47,676 nt of DNA, taken from positions 1 to 47,676 of the forward strand of contig DISB01000014.1 in assembly GCA_002421685.1 (NCBI GenBank), in the 5' to 3' direction. Of this stretch, positions 8,496 through 16,043 are shown piece after piece. The notes under the pieces are model-generated. The model was not told the origin of the DNA. It saw nothing but the letters and a program-made list of their open reading frames with translations, and made no database searches. The DNA is from Bacteroidetes bacterium UBA6221. GTDB lineage: Bacteria; Bacteroidota; Bacteroidia; Chitinophagales; Chitinophagaceae. The translations under genes were made by a program, and so were the position numbers. The first letter of the stretch is position 1, and every line of letters starts with the position of its first letter.

Positions 8496-8527
8496 TGTAT
8501 GAGAACAACAGTTAATTCATAAGTATT

Positions 8528-8866
8528 GTGAAAAACAGATTTAAACCGAAGTTTAACATCAGAAAAGGCGATAGCGTAGTAGTTATAGCCGGTAATGATA
8601 AGGACCGTACCAAGCCACGCACCGTGCTGGCGGTATATCCTCAGAAGGGCCGTGTATTGGTAGAAGGTGTCAACATCATCACCAAACACAATAAGCCTGA
8701 TGCGCAGAACCCACAGGGTGGTATTGTGAAGCAGGAAGCGCCCATACACATCTCTAACGTGATGCTGTGGGACGCGAAAGTGAAAGCCCCGGCGCGCACC
8801 AAACGCGAGCGCTCTGAAGGTAGTTTTGTTCGTATATCAAAAAAATCAGGGGAGGTAATTAAATAA
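8528..8866 (+). CDS. rplX: 50S ribosomal protein uL24
   Basis: The 112-residue product has the KOW motif in RKGDSVVVIAGNDKDRTK and the following VLVEGVNIITKHNKP. uL24 is one of two assembly initiators of the 50S subunit and sits near the tunnel exit. The start codon is GTG at 8528; no in-frame ATG would keep the conserved KNRFKPKFNIRKGD. Its stop overlaps the rplE start by one base (TAATG), which implies translational coupling. Confidence 0.95.
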   Translation: MKNRFKPKFNIRKGDSVVVIAGNDKDRTKPRTVLAVYPQKGRVLVEGVNIITKHNKPDAQNPQGGIVKQEAPIHISNVMLWDAKVKAPARTKRERSEGSFVRISKKSGEVIK

Positions 8867-9441
8867 TGGAAACAGCAGTATATTCTCCGCGCCTGCGCAA
8901 ACAATACAGGGACGAAGTGGTGCCGACTTTGATGAAGAAGTTTGGTTATAAATCCGTAATGGAATGCCCCCGCCTGGTGAAGATATGCCTGAACCAGGGT
9001 GTGAAAGGCTCCGTGTCTGATAAGAAACTGATAGACGACGCCATCAACGAGATGACACTGGTAACAGGCCAAAAGGCGGTGCCTACGTTGTCTAAAAAGG
9101 ATATTTCGAACTTTAAGCTGCGTAAGCACATGCCGATAGGCTGCCGTGTTACACTGCGCGGTACTACCATGTTCGAGTTCCTGGATCGTTTTATCTCAGT
9201 TACCCTGCCGCGTGTACGCGACTTCAAAGGTATCAACGATAAGTCTTTCGATGGCCGCGGCAACTACACTATGGGTATCACAGAGCAGATCATTTATCCT
9301 GAGATAGACATAGATAAAGTGAACCGTATCAGCGGTATGGACATTACGTTCGTTACTACGGCTAAAACCAACGAAGAAGCATATGAATTGCTGAAAGAGA
9401 TGGGCCTGCCGTTCAAGAACATCAAAAAAGACAACAACTAA
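8866..9441 (+). CDS. rplE: 50S ribosomal protein uL5
   Basis: The 191-residue product contains CPRLVKICLNQGVKG, GQKAVPTLSKKDISNFKLR and FDGRGNYTMGITEQIIYPEI, all diagnostic of uL5. It binds 5S rRNA together with uL18 and contacts uS13 and the P-site tRNA. It is about ten residues longer than the E. coli protein, mainly at the N-terminus (METAVYSPRLRKQY). Its start overlaps the rplX stop. Confidence 0.96.
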   Translation: METAVYSPRLRKQYRDEVVPTLMKKFGYKSVMECPRLVKICLNQGVKGSVSDKKLIDDAINEMTLVTGQKAVPTLSKKDISNFKLRKHMPIGCRVTLRGTTMFEFLDRFISVTLPRVRDFKGINDKSFDGRGNYTMGITEQIIYPEIDIDKVNRISGMDITFVTTAKTNEEAYELLKEMGLPFKNIKKDNN

Positions 9442-9464
9442 TTTTAAATAAAGGACAATAGTAA

Positions 9465-9734
9465 ATGGCAAGAGAATCAGTAAAAGCCCGTCAACGCAAA
9501 CGCGAGCGCATGGTTGCCCAGTATGCTGAAAAGCGTGCGGCACTTAAAGCGGCAGGAGACTACGCAGCTTTGGATAAACTTCCGAAGAACGCGTCACCGG
9601 TTCGCCTTAAGAACCGTTGCCAGTTAACTGGCCGCCCCAGGGGTTATATGCGCCACTTCGGCATCTGCCGCAACGTGTTCCGCGATATGGCGTTGGATGG
9701 CAAAATACCGGGTGTACGTAAAGCCAGCTGGTAA
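9465..9734 (+). CDS. rpsN: 30S ribosomal protein uS14, long zinc-free form
   Basis: The 89-residue product is the long uS14 type: MARESVKARQRKRERMV at the start, then NRCQLTGRPRGYMRHFGICR. It lacks the two CxxC pairs of the short zinc-binding form. It lies in the head of the small subunit and starts 23 bp after rplE. A small CCCGC/GCGGG hairpin (9758-9770) lies in the gap that follows. Confidence 0.96.
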   Translation: MARESVKARQRKRERMVAQYAEKRAALKAAGDYAALDKLPKNASPVRLKNRCQLTGRPRGYMRHFGICRNVFRDMALDGKIPGVRKASW

Positions 9735-9816
9735 TCAAGACACGTAGCCAGGTCGGGCCCGCAGTGCGGGGTTGAAACCGGCTACAATTATATACTTTAC
9801 AAACTTTTTTAAAAAA

Positions 9817-10215
9817 ATGGTAACAGATCCGATAGCAGACTTTTTAACCCGTATCCGCAACGCACAGATGGCGCGTCACCGTATAGTGGAGATTCCCGCA
9901 TCTAACGTGAAAAAACGTATGACAGAGATATTGTACGACAAAGGGTACATCCTGAAATACAAATTTGAAGATGATAACAAACAGGGTATCATCAAAATAG
10001 CATTGAAGTATGATGCGCAGACTAAAGAACCTGCCATCAAATCTTTGGAAAGGGTTAGCCGCCCGGGTTTGCGCCAGTATGCCAAACCAAACGAGCTACC
10101 CCGCGTAATGAGCGGCCTGGGTATAGCTATCGTTTCTACATCTAAGGGTGTAATGACCGATAAAGAAGCCCGCGCACAGAATATAGGCGGAGAGGTAATG
10201 GCAGCAATATATTAA
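9817..10215 (+). CDS. rpsH: 30S ribosomal protein uS8
   Basis: I start at the ATG at 9817 (MVTDPIADFLTRIRNAQMA), which gives 132 residues, the usual length. The open frame continues upstream to a TTG at 9772 but that part is not conserved. The C-terminal IAIVSTSKGVMTDKEARAQN is the family signature. uS8 binds 16S rRNA helix 21 and, in E. coli, represses the spc operon by binding mRNA near rplE. I did not find a clear mimic of that site here. The 82-bp gap after rpsN is longer than most in this operon. Confidence 0.95.
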   Translation: MVTDPIADFLTRIRNAQMARHRIVEIPASNVKKRMTEILYDKGYILKYKFEDDNKQGIIKIALKYDAQTKEPAIKSLERVSRPGLRQYAKPNELPRVMSGLGIAIVSTSKGVMTDKEARAQNIGGEVMAAIY

Positions 10216-10302
10216 TAACAACCACCGGGGCAGATACATTAAGCCGTACCTATACAAGGCTGACCGGTCTGCAATCCTGGAACAATAAAACATAAATTAA
10301 TT

Positions 10303-10857
10303 ATGTCACGTATAGGCAGAAGTATAGTAAAAGTTCCGAACGGTGTAACTGTAGCCATCGGTAACGACAATGTGGTAACAGTAAAAGGTCCTAAAGGCGA
10401 ACTGAAGGAAACTATCAACCGCGACCTGAAGGTGGAACTGCACGATGGTGAACTGATCGTATCACGTCCTACAGACCAGATACGCCACCGTGCATTGCAT
10501 GGCCTGAGCCGCGCCCTGATAGCCAACATGGTTACCGGTGTAACACAGGGATTCAAAAAAGAACTGGACCTGGTGGGTGTGGGTTTCCGTGCAGCGGTAC
10601 AAGGCCAGACCATTGATATGGCGCTGGGTTATTCGCACAATATCATTATAGAGGTGCCTAAAGAAGTAAAGGCAACCGCCGTAACTGAAAAAGGTGTGCC
10701 CCCAAGGATAACCCTGGAATCGATAGACAAACAACTGCTGGGACAGGTAGCGGCCAAGATACGCAGCCTGCGCAAGCCCGAGCCTTACAAAGGAAAAGGT
10801 GTGCGTTACTCTGATGAGATTGTTCGTCGCAAAGCTGGTAAAGCAGCCGGTAAATAA
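10303..10857 (+). CDS. rplF: 50S ribosomal protein uL6
   Basis: The 184-residue product begins MSRIGRSIVKVPNGVTV and has two repeated RNA-binding folds. The C-terminal part ends with the signature RKPEPYKGKGVRYSDEIVRR. uL6 lies near the GTPase-associated centre. The next gene is 113 bp away, and the gap holds a terminator-like hairpin and a palindrome. Confidence 0.96.
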   Translation: MSRIGRSIVKVPNGVTVAIGNDNVVTVKGPKGELKETINRDLKVELHDGELIVSRPTDQIRHRALHGLSRALIANMVTGVTQGFKKELDLVGVGFRAAVQGQTIDMALGYSHNIIIEVPKEVKATAVTEKGVPPRITLESIDKQLLGQVAAKIRSLRKPEPYKGKGVRYSDEIVRRKAGKAAGK

Positions 10858-10869
10858 TAAATAACAGGT

Positions 10870-10896
10870 TTCCGCCTGCAAAGGCGGAAGCTTTTT
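10870..10896 (+). terminator. Terminator-like hairpin inside the ribosomal operon
   Basis: TTCCGCC (10870-10876) pairs with GGCGGAA (10883-10889) around a six-base loop, followed by GCTTTTT. It lies just after rplF, with rplR still to be transcribed. It may attenuate the operon or protect RNA ends. Confidence 0.55.
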
Positions 10897-10930
10897 AATA
10901 TTAATAATTATAAAAACCTCGGTAGCCATT

Positions 10931-10943
10931 CCGCCTCAGGCGG
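10931..10943. repeat. Palindrome CCGCCTCAGGCGG, dispersed repeat
   Basis: A 13-bp perfect palindrome lies between rplF and rplR. A sister, CCGCCTGAGGCGG, is at 37555-37567 and a decayed form, TCGCCTCAGGCAG, is at 42284-42296. This suggests a dispersed palindromic repeat family. Confidence 0.55.
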
Positions 10944-10970
10944 ATGAGCCCGTAAAAAAAATAGAAGAAA

Positions 10971-11330
10971 ATGGCACTTGATAAAAAATTAGTACGCCGC
11001 CAGAAGTTACGCTGGCGCATACGCAGCAGGGTAACCGGTACAGCTACCAAACCCCGCATGTCTGTGTTCCGCAGCAACAAAGACATCTACGTGCAACTGA
11101 TAGACGATACTAACGGCACTACATTGGCAGCAGCCAGTTCGCGCCAGAAGGATATCCAGGCACAGGCAGGTACCAAGATAGAAAAATCTGCCCTGGTAGG
11201 TAAGGCGATTGCACAGAAAGCCCTGGAACTGGGTATTGAAAAATGTGTATTCGACCGTGGTGGTTATTTGTATCATGGCCGTGTAAAGTCGGTAGCCGAC
11301 GGAGCGCGTGAAGGTGGCCTTAAATTCTAG
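10971..11330 (+). CDS. rplR: 50S ribosomal protein uL18
   Basis: The 119-residue product has RIRSRVTGTATKPRMSVFRS near the start and the C-terminal FDRGGYLYHGRVKSVADGAREGGL. uL18 binds 5S rRNA with uL5. It has normal length. The upstream gap contains hairpins, so its expression may differ from that of the genes before it. Confidence 0.96.
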   Translation: MALDKKLVRRQKLRWRIRSRVTGTATKPRMSVFRSNKDIYVQLIDDTNGTTLAAASSRQKDIQAQAGTKIEKSALVGKAIAQKALELGIEKCVFDRGGYLYHGRVKSVADGAREGGLKF

Positions 11331-11365
11331 TAAAAATATTATTGAACTTTTTCTATAAGTAACTG

Positions 11366-11884
11366 ATGTCTAAAGTAAATACAAATCGAGTAAAAGCCGG
11401 CGACCTGGAATTGCAGGAGAAAGTAGTGGCTATCAACCGTGTTGTGAAGACAACCAAAGGCGGACGTGCATTCAGTTTTTCTGCCCTGGTAGTGGTAGGC
11501 AACGGCGCCGGTGTGGTAGGTCATGGACTGGGCAAGGCGAAAGAAGTGCAGGAAGCCATCACCAAGGGTATAGACGATGCCAAGAAGAACCTGATAAAAG
11601 TTCCGATTCTGCACGGCACTGTGCCGCACGTACAGTTTGCCAAAGAAGGCGCTGCAAAAGTGCTGATAAAACCGGCTGCTCACGGTACAGGTGTTATAGC
11701 AGGTGGTAGCATGAGGGCTGTACTGGAATCTGCCGGTATTACCGACGTGCTGACCAAGAACCTGGGTTCTGCCAACCCGCACAACGTGGTGAAAGCTACT
11801 TTTGCCGCACTGGGCCAGCTCCGCGAGCCGGTACGTGTAGCCAAAGACCGCAACATCAACCTGAAGAAGGTATTTAACGGGTAA
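11366..11884 (+). CDS. rpsE: 30S ribosomal protein uS5
   Basis: The 172-residue product contains the double-stranded RNA-binding-like N-domain (VVAINRVVKTTKGGRAFSFS) and the C-domain with ITDVLTKNLGSANPHNVVKA. uS5 lies at the mRNA entrance with uS3 and uS4 and affects decoding accuracy. It starts 35 bp after rplR. Confidence 0.96.
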   Translation: MSKVNTNRVKAGDLELQEKVVAINRVVKTTKGGRAFSFSALVVVGNGAGVVGHGLGKAKEVQEAITKGIDDAKKNLIKVPILHGTVPHVQFAKEGAAKVLIKPAAHGTGVIAGGSMRAVLESAGITDVLTKNLGSANPHNVVKATFAALGQLREPVRVAKDRNINLKKVFNG

Positions 11885-11941
11885 TTGCGGTAGCAGGCTT
11901 GAATTAATTGAATATTAACTAATTGAATAAGAAATAGCGTC

Positions 11942-12124
11942 ATGGCTAAATTGAAAGTAACACAAGTCAAGAGTGGTATTGACCGCCCCGAAAACCAAAA
12001 GCGCACACTGGTGGCGCTGGGTTTGCGTAAGATGCACGCTACGGTGGAAGTGGAAGCTACGCCCCAGATACTGGGCATGGTAAGGACTGTAAGCCACCTG
12101 GTAAAAGTTGAAGAAGTAAAATAG
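11942..12124 (+). CDS. rpmD: 50S ribosomal protein uL30
   Basis: The 60-residue product has the short bacterial form: MAKLKVTQVKSGIDRPENQK followed by TLVALGLRKMHATVE and a C-terminal HLVKVEEVK. Its position between rpsE and rplO is the universal one. Confidence 0.95.
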   Translation: MAKLKVTQVKSGIDRPENQKRTLVALGLRKMHATVEVEATPQILGMVRTVSHLVKVEEVK

Positions 12125-12184
12125 TTTATTTAATCATAACTGCGAGCGGTTTCACATTCCGCGCAAGTTCAAAAATCGTACACA

Positions 12185-12631
12185 ATGCAATTACACAATT
12201 TACAACCCGCAAAAGGTTCAGTAAAAAAGAAAAGGCGCGTAGCCCGTGGTGAAGGTAGCGGGTCTGGCACAACAGCCGGAAAAGGTAACAAAGGACAACA
12301 GGCACGTACTGGCTACCAGAGCAAGAAAGGCCACGAGGGCGGACAGATGCCTATCCAGCGCCGTATGCCTAAGCGTGGTTTCAAGAACAACAACAAGATT
12401 GACTACAAAGTATTTAACCTGGGCGATATCGACTTCCTGGCTGAAAAATACGCCTTGAAGGAATTCTCACTGGATAACCTGTACATCAATGGTTTGATCA
12501 ATCGTACCGATTCAGTAAAAATACTGGGTAACGGCGAATTGAAAACCAAGCTCTCATTCAAGGTAAACGCAGCCAGCACTAAAGCTAAAGAGGCGATAGA
12601 AGCAGCGGGCGGCACTCTCGAATTGCTATAA
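12185..12631 (+). CDS. rplO: 50S ribosomal protein uL15
   Basis: The 148-residue product has the glycine- and lysine-rich N-terminus (RRVARGEGSGSGTTAGKGNK) typical of uL15 and the C-terminal VNAASTKAKEAIEAAGGT. It is a late-assembling large-subunit protein. A good intrinsic terminator follows 15 bp after its stop, so it may be the last gene of the main transcript. Confidence 0.95.
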   Translation: MQLHNLQPAKGSVKKKRRVARGEGSGSGTTAGKGNKGQQARTGYQSKKGHEGGQMPIQRRMPKRGFKNNNKIDYKVFNLGDIDFLAEKYALKEFSLDNLYINGLINRTDSVKILGNGELKTKLSFKVNAASTKAKEAIEAAGGTLELL

Positions 12632-12646
12632 CTTTTACGGATAAAC

Positions 12647-12674
12647 AGACGCATTTGGTAAAATGCGTCTTTTA
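12647..12674 (+). terminator. Intrinsic terminator between rplO and secY
   Basis: A perfect 10-bp stem, AGACGCATTT (12647-12656) with AAATGCGTCT (12661-12670), has the loop GGTA and a short T run. It would end most transcripts before secY, leaving read-through or an unseen promoter to supply secY-map. Confidence 0.7.
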
Positions 12675-12717
12675 TCGTTTATTGCATTTCATTTTTTTCA
12701 GATTAACATTAGTCCCT

Positions 12718-14070
12718 GTGAAGAAATTAATAGAAACGCTTAAGAATATCTGGAGCATCGAAGAACTCCGTAAGCGTATTATATACACTTTAGTACTCAT
12801 GCTGATTTACCGTGTAGGCAGCTACGTGGTATTACCCGGTATAGACCCCCAGATACTTGCATTGGAAGGAAGCCAGGAAGGGCTGCTGGGACTGTTTAAT
12901 ATGTTTGCCGGAGGTTCATTCAGCCGTGCATCTATTTTTGCATTGGGTGTAATGCCCTACATATCCGCCTCTATCTTTATGCAGTTGGCGGGTATTGTAG
13001 TACCGCAAATATCCAAACTGCAGAAGGAAGAAAGCGGTCGTAAGAAAGTGAACCAATACACCCGCTACCTTACAGTTATCGTAACAGCATTCCAGGCCAG
13101 CGCTTATGTAGCATATCTGCGTACACAGAGCGGCGGCGCCATAGTAAGTGAATTTGGTCCCTTTATGTTCTGGCTGTCAACCGTAGTGGTGCTCACGGCT
13201 GGTACATTGTTTGTAATGTGGCTGGGTGAAAAAATAACAGACCGCGGTATTGGTAACGGTGTATCGCTGCTCATCATGGTGGGTATCTTCGCCCGTCTGC
13301 CCGAATCGCTGATGCAGGAATTCTCTGCCAAGAACATTGGCGGCGGCGGCGGATTGCTGATATTCCTGATAGAAATGGCGCTGTTCATAGCCGTGATAGT
13401 AGGCCTGATACTGCTGACACAAGGTGTGCGCCGCATACCGCTTAACTATGCGCGCCGCGTAATAGGCAGCAGCAATGCGGCACGCGAGATAACAGGCGGT
13501 TCGCGCGATTTCATTCCTTTGAAAGTGAACTCAGCCGGTGTAATGCCTATCATCTTCGCACAGGCTATTATGTTCATACCTGCTACGCTCATCGGTTTTA
13601 CCGATAGTGAAACAGCACAGGGCGTTGTACGTTCTTTGTCTGATTATACTTCTGCACCTTATAATATCGTGTACGCCATACTGGTTATCGCATTCACTTA
13701 TTTCTATACGGCGTTGATATTCAACCCCACCGAAATGGCTGATAACCTGAAGCGCAACAACAGTTTCATACCCGGCGTAAAACCCGGAGAGCCTACTGCC
13801 AACTACATCGCTACCATCATGGACCGCATCACGTTGCCCGGTGCAATGTTCCTGGCTATTGCGGGTGTATTACCGGGTGTAGCTGCGTTACTGGGTGTTA
13901 CCAGCGGTTTTGCATCATTCTACGGCGGTACTTCTATGCTGATAGGTGTGGGTGTGATACTGGATACATTGCAACAAATAGAAAGCCACCTGTTGATGCG
14001 CAGGTACGATGGATTAATGAAAACGGGGCGCATATCTGGCCGCCAGCCGGCTGCAGGCGCCTCTGTGTAA
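12718..14070 (+). CDS. secY: SecY, channel subunit of the Sec translocase
   Basis: SecY forms the inner-membrane protein-conducting channel with SecE and SecG. The start is taken as GTG at 12718 (read MKKLIETLKNIWSIEELRKR), giving 450 residues. The open frame also extends to a TTG at 12655, but that lies inside the terminator hairpin and adds a non-conserved hydrophobic stretch. Ten membrane segments are visible. Typical motifs include GVMPYISASIFMQL (plug and TM2), the cytosolic loop RRIPLNYARR, and FAQAIMFIP. The C-terminus ends in QPAAGASV. map follows 9 bp later. Confidence 0.95.
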   Translation: MKKLIETLKNIWSIEELRKRIIYTLVLMLIYRVGSYVVLPGIDPQILALEGSQEGLLGLFNMFAGGSFSRASIFALGVMPYISASIFMQLAGIVVPQISKLQKEESGRKKVNQYTRYLTVIVTAFQASAYVAYLRTQSGGAIVSEFGPFMFWLSTVVVLTAGTLFVMWLGEKITDRGIGNGVSLLIMVGIFARLPESLMQEFSAKNIGGGGGLLIFLIEMALFIAVIVGLILLTQGVRRIPLNYARRVIGSSNAAREITGGSRDFIPLKVNSAGVMPIIFAQAIMFIPATLIGFTDSETAQGVVRSLSDYTSAPYNIVYAILVIAFTYFYTALIFNPTEMADNLKRNNSFIPGVKPGEPTANYIATIMDRITLPGAMFLAIAGVLPGVAALLGVTSGFASFYGGTSMLIGVGVILDTLQQIESHLLMRRYDGLMKTGRISGRQPAAGASV

Positions 14071-14079
14071 ACAGGGATT

Positions 14080-14913
14080 ATGATACACATCAGGAGCAAA
14101 GACGAAATTGAGATAATAAGAAAAAACGCCTTAATGGTAACTGCCACCTTAACCGAGGTGGCAAAGTTTTTAAAGCCGGGTATCACTACTTTGTCAATCG
14201 ACAGAATGGCTGAAACCTTCATCAGGGACAACGGCGGTGTGCCTTCCTTTAAGGGTTATGGCCCCAGGAACAATGCTTTCCCGTTCTCCTTGTGCATATC
14301 TGTAAACGAGGTGGTGGTGCATGGTTTTCCATCAGACTACATGCTGAAAGACGGGGATATTGTATCTGTTGACTGCGGTTTTTACAGGGACGGCTATCAT
14401 GGCGATCACGCCTATACATTTGCCATAGGCGATGTGCCCGATGAATACCTGCAACTGATGCGCGTAACCAAGGAGGCCCTGATGCTGGGTATCGCCAATG
14501 CGCACGTGGGCAACAGGGTAGGGGACATATCTTACGCCATAGAGGAGCATACATCAAAGAAGCATGGTTATGGTGTAGTGCGCGAGCTGGTAGGCCATGG
14601 TGTAGGCCGCAACCTGCACGAAGACCCGCAAGTGCCCAACTACGGCCGCCGTGGCGATGGCAAGCGCCTCAAGGAGGGCATGGTGCTGGCCATAGAGCCA
14701 ATGATCAACCTGGGCACACACCAGGTATATACCGAAGACGACGGCTGGACCATCGTTACCGCTGATAAAAAAGTATCCGTACACTACGAGCATACTACTG
14801 CAGTAGGCAAAGAAAAGGGCGATAACCTCTCAGACTTTGGCCCCATAGAAGAAGCCGAAAAAGCTAACCCTGAATTAAACACAGGGCACCTGAAAAAAGT
14901 AGTAATGGCTTAA
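14080..14913 (+). CDS. map: Type I methionine aminopeptidase
   Basis: It removes the N-terminal Met from new proteins. The 277-residue product has all five metal ligands in context: D in VSVDCGF, D in YHGDHAYTF, H in VGHGVGRNLHEDP, E in VLAIEPM and E in VHYEHT. The catalytic His of VVHGFP is also present. A C-terminal extension of about 25 residues follows the catalytic core. It is placed directly behind secY, as in other Bacteroidota, and a strong terminator ends the operon right after it. A second, divergent copy is at 39307-40071. Confidence 0.95.
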   Translation: MIHIRSKDEIEIIRKNALMVTATLTEVAKFLKPGITTLSIDRMAETFIRDNGGVPSFKGYGPRNNAFPFSLCISVNEVVVHGFPSDYMLKDGDIVSVDCGFYRDGYHGDHAYTFAIGDVPDEYLQLMRVTKEALMLGIANAHVGNRVGDISYAIEEHTSKKHGYGVVRELVGHGVGRNLHEDPQVPNYGRRGDGKRLKEGMVLAIEPMINLGTHQVYTEDDGWTIVTADKKVSVHYEHTTAVGKEKGDNLSDFGPIEEAEKANPELNTGHLKKVVMA

Positions 14914-14920
14914 GATATTC

Positions 14921-14951
14921 AAACCCCGCGATCGCGGGGTTTGTTTTTTTT
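14921..14951 (+). terminator. Strong intrinsic terminator after map
   Basis: AAACCCCGC (14921-14929) pairs perfectly with GCGGGGTTT (14934-14942) around GATC and is followed by GTTTTTTTT. It closes the ribosomal/secY/map operon. Confidence 0.9.
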
Positions 14952-14966
14952 CTGGCACAGATCTTC

Positions 14967-15047
14967 GCCAAACTAAGTCACCCGGTCTGTGACCGGTATT
15001 TAATGTTCTGCAGCAAATGATATATTCGTTGAAAAATGGTATATGTC
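14967..15047. repeat. Direct repeat copy 1 (81 bp)
   Basis: It aligns with 15603-15684 over its whole length at roughly 85% identity, with one single-base gap. Shared parts include GTCACCCGG, CTGTGACCGGTATT and the identical AAATGATATATTCGTTGAAA. It contains the small hairpin CCGGTC-TGT-GACCGG (14982-14996). Its left flank (14952-14969) matches 42271-42288. Confidence 0.8.
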
Positions 15048-15140
15048 ATGCTGCTATAAGATTAAGGAAGGATCATTGTATTTCTACTTGATTCTAAGTA
15101 ACATAATACCTAAAACATATGGTTTATAACATAACTAAAT

Positions 15141-15542
15141 CTATGTTGCTTTTGTAAAGGTTAATAAAATGACCATCATAATTATTAATGCCAAAATTAT
15201 TGCCGTCCAATAGAATATCAATGCTTGCTTAGGAGTTGCTTTACCAGCATATTTATTTTCTATCGTTAGTATACGGCTTTTTGTGTAATAAATATAAATA
15301 CTTGAAAATGTAATTATTATTGTTCCAAAAACGACGGCAAACATCAATCTTCTCAACGCGATTCCGTTTAGTTCACTAAAGAAAACTCTACCTATAATGA
15401 TAGTAAATGCAAGTGTCAGAATAAGCAAATAATACATTATAATTCCTGCCACTGAAAATTTCGCATTAGCCTTTACTAAATCACTACTTTTTTTGCTGGC
15501 TTCTGAATAACCTGTATATAGTATATAAAATAAATAATTCAT
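15141..15542 (-). CDS. AT-rich small membrane protein, function unknown
   Basis: Starting at the ATG at 15542 (MNYLFYILYTGYSEAS) the product has 133 residues. The open frame reaches 15593, but that part runs into repeat-like GC-rich sequence. Three hydrophobic segments lie at about 31-55, 64-88 and 105-130, with a basic loop between the last two (TKSRILTIENKYAGKATPK). Base composition is clearly more AT-rich than the neighbouring operons, and the gene sits between two direct repeats, which suggests acquired DNA. I do not recognise a family. Confidence 0.6.
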   Translation of the reverse strand: MNYLFYILYTGYSEASKKSSDLVKANAKFSVAGIIMYYLLILTLAFTIIIGRVFFSELNGIALRRLMFAVVFGTIIITFSSIYIYYTKSRILTIENKYAGKATPKQALIFYWTAIILALIIMMVILLTFTKAT

Positions 15543-15602
15543 AACCCGAAAGGCAAATTTAAACAATCTCCCACTCGCGCGGATGTTCCGCATGGCATCC
15601 GT

Positions 15603-15684
15603 GTCAAACTAGGTCACCCGGCCTGTGACCGGTATTCAATCTTCCACAGCTAAATGATATATTCGTTGAAAAATGACATATGTC
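15603..15684. repeat. Direct repeat copy 2 (82 bp)
   Basis: This is the second copy of the repeat at 14967-15047. The two lie in the same orientation, about 555 bp apart, on either side of the AT-rich membrane-protein gene. The start, GTCAAACTAGGTCACCCGG, also resembles 42305-42323. Confidence 0.8.
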
Positions 15685-15843
15685 GGGCCGTTCGCCCTTG
15701 TTGGTGTTTCTCACCAACAAGCTCGCGCAGGAGATGCGTTTCGTTCCGCCGAGGTCTTCAGCACGGAACCCCTCCGAAATTGAAATAATTATAGTTTAGA
15801 TATTACCAACTATTTTACGTATATTTACAATATAATTGCTTTT
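15685..15843. other. Intergenic, with a 10-bp hairpin
   Basis: CTTGTTGGTG (15697-15706) pairs with CACCAACAAG (15712-15721) around TTTCT. The following GC-rich stretch (15722-15775) looks like more dispersed-repeat sequence. After 15780 the DNA turns very AT-rich. No gene was recognised. Confidence 0.5.
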
Positions 15844-16017
15844 TTAAAGGCAATGAAGTTCTTTGAAATCCTGCTTATCACTTATGTATAATTCTTTTCC
15901 GTTATTGAATGGACCAAAAAACGCCTGCAACAATTCATATAATTGACAATCAATAAGGTAGTAAATTGTTGTATTGTCTTTTCGCAACAAATTACAACAA
16001 ATCGAATGGTTGATCAT
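15844..16017 (-). CDS. Possible 57-residue protein, unknown
   Basis: This open frame has an ATG at 16017 and stop at 15844. The translation looks protein-like, with segments such as TTIYYLIDCQLYELLQAFFG and ELYISDKQDFKELHCL. It is AT-rich like the membrane protein at 15141-15542. No ribosome site or promoter was seen, and no family is recognised. It could be a fragment of a larger lost gene or a chance frame. Confidence 0.35.
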   Translation of the reverse strand: MINHSICCNLLRKDNTTIYYLIDCQLYELLQAFFGPFNNGKELYISDKQDFKELHCL

Positions 16018-16043
16018 TGTCTGGTATATGTAGTGGTTGAGCT

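Noticed and set aside
12655..12717. N-terminal extension of SecY from a TTG codon
   Set aside because: The codon lies inside a terminator hairpin, and the added residues are not part of the conserved SecY N-terminus.
14967..15684. Composite insertion sequence
   Set aside because: No transposase, no terminal inverted repeats and no target duplication could be seen; only direct repeats.
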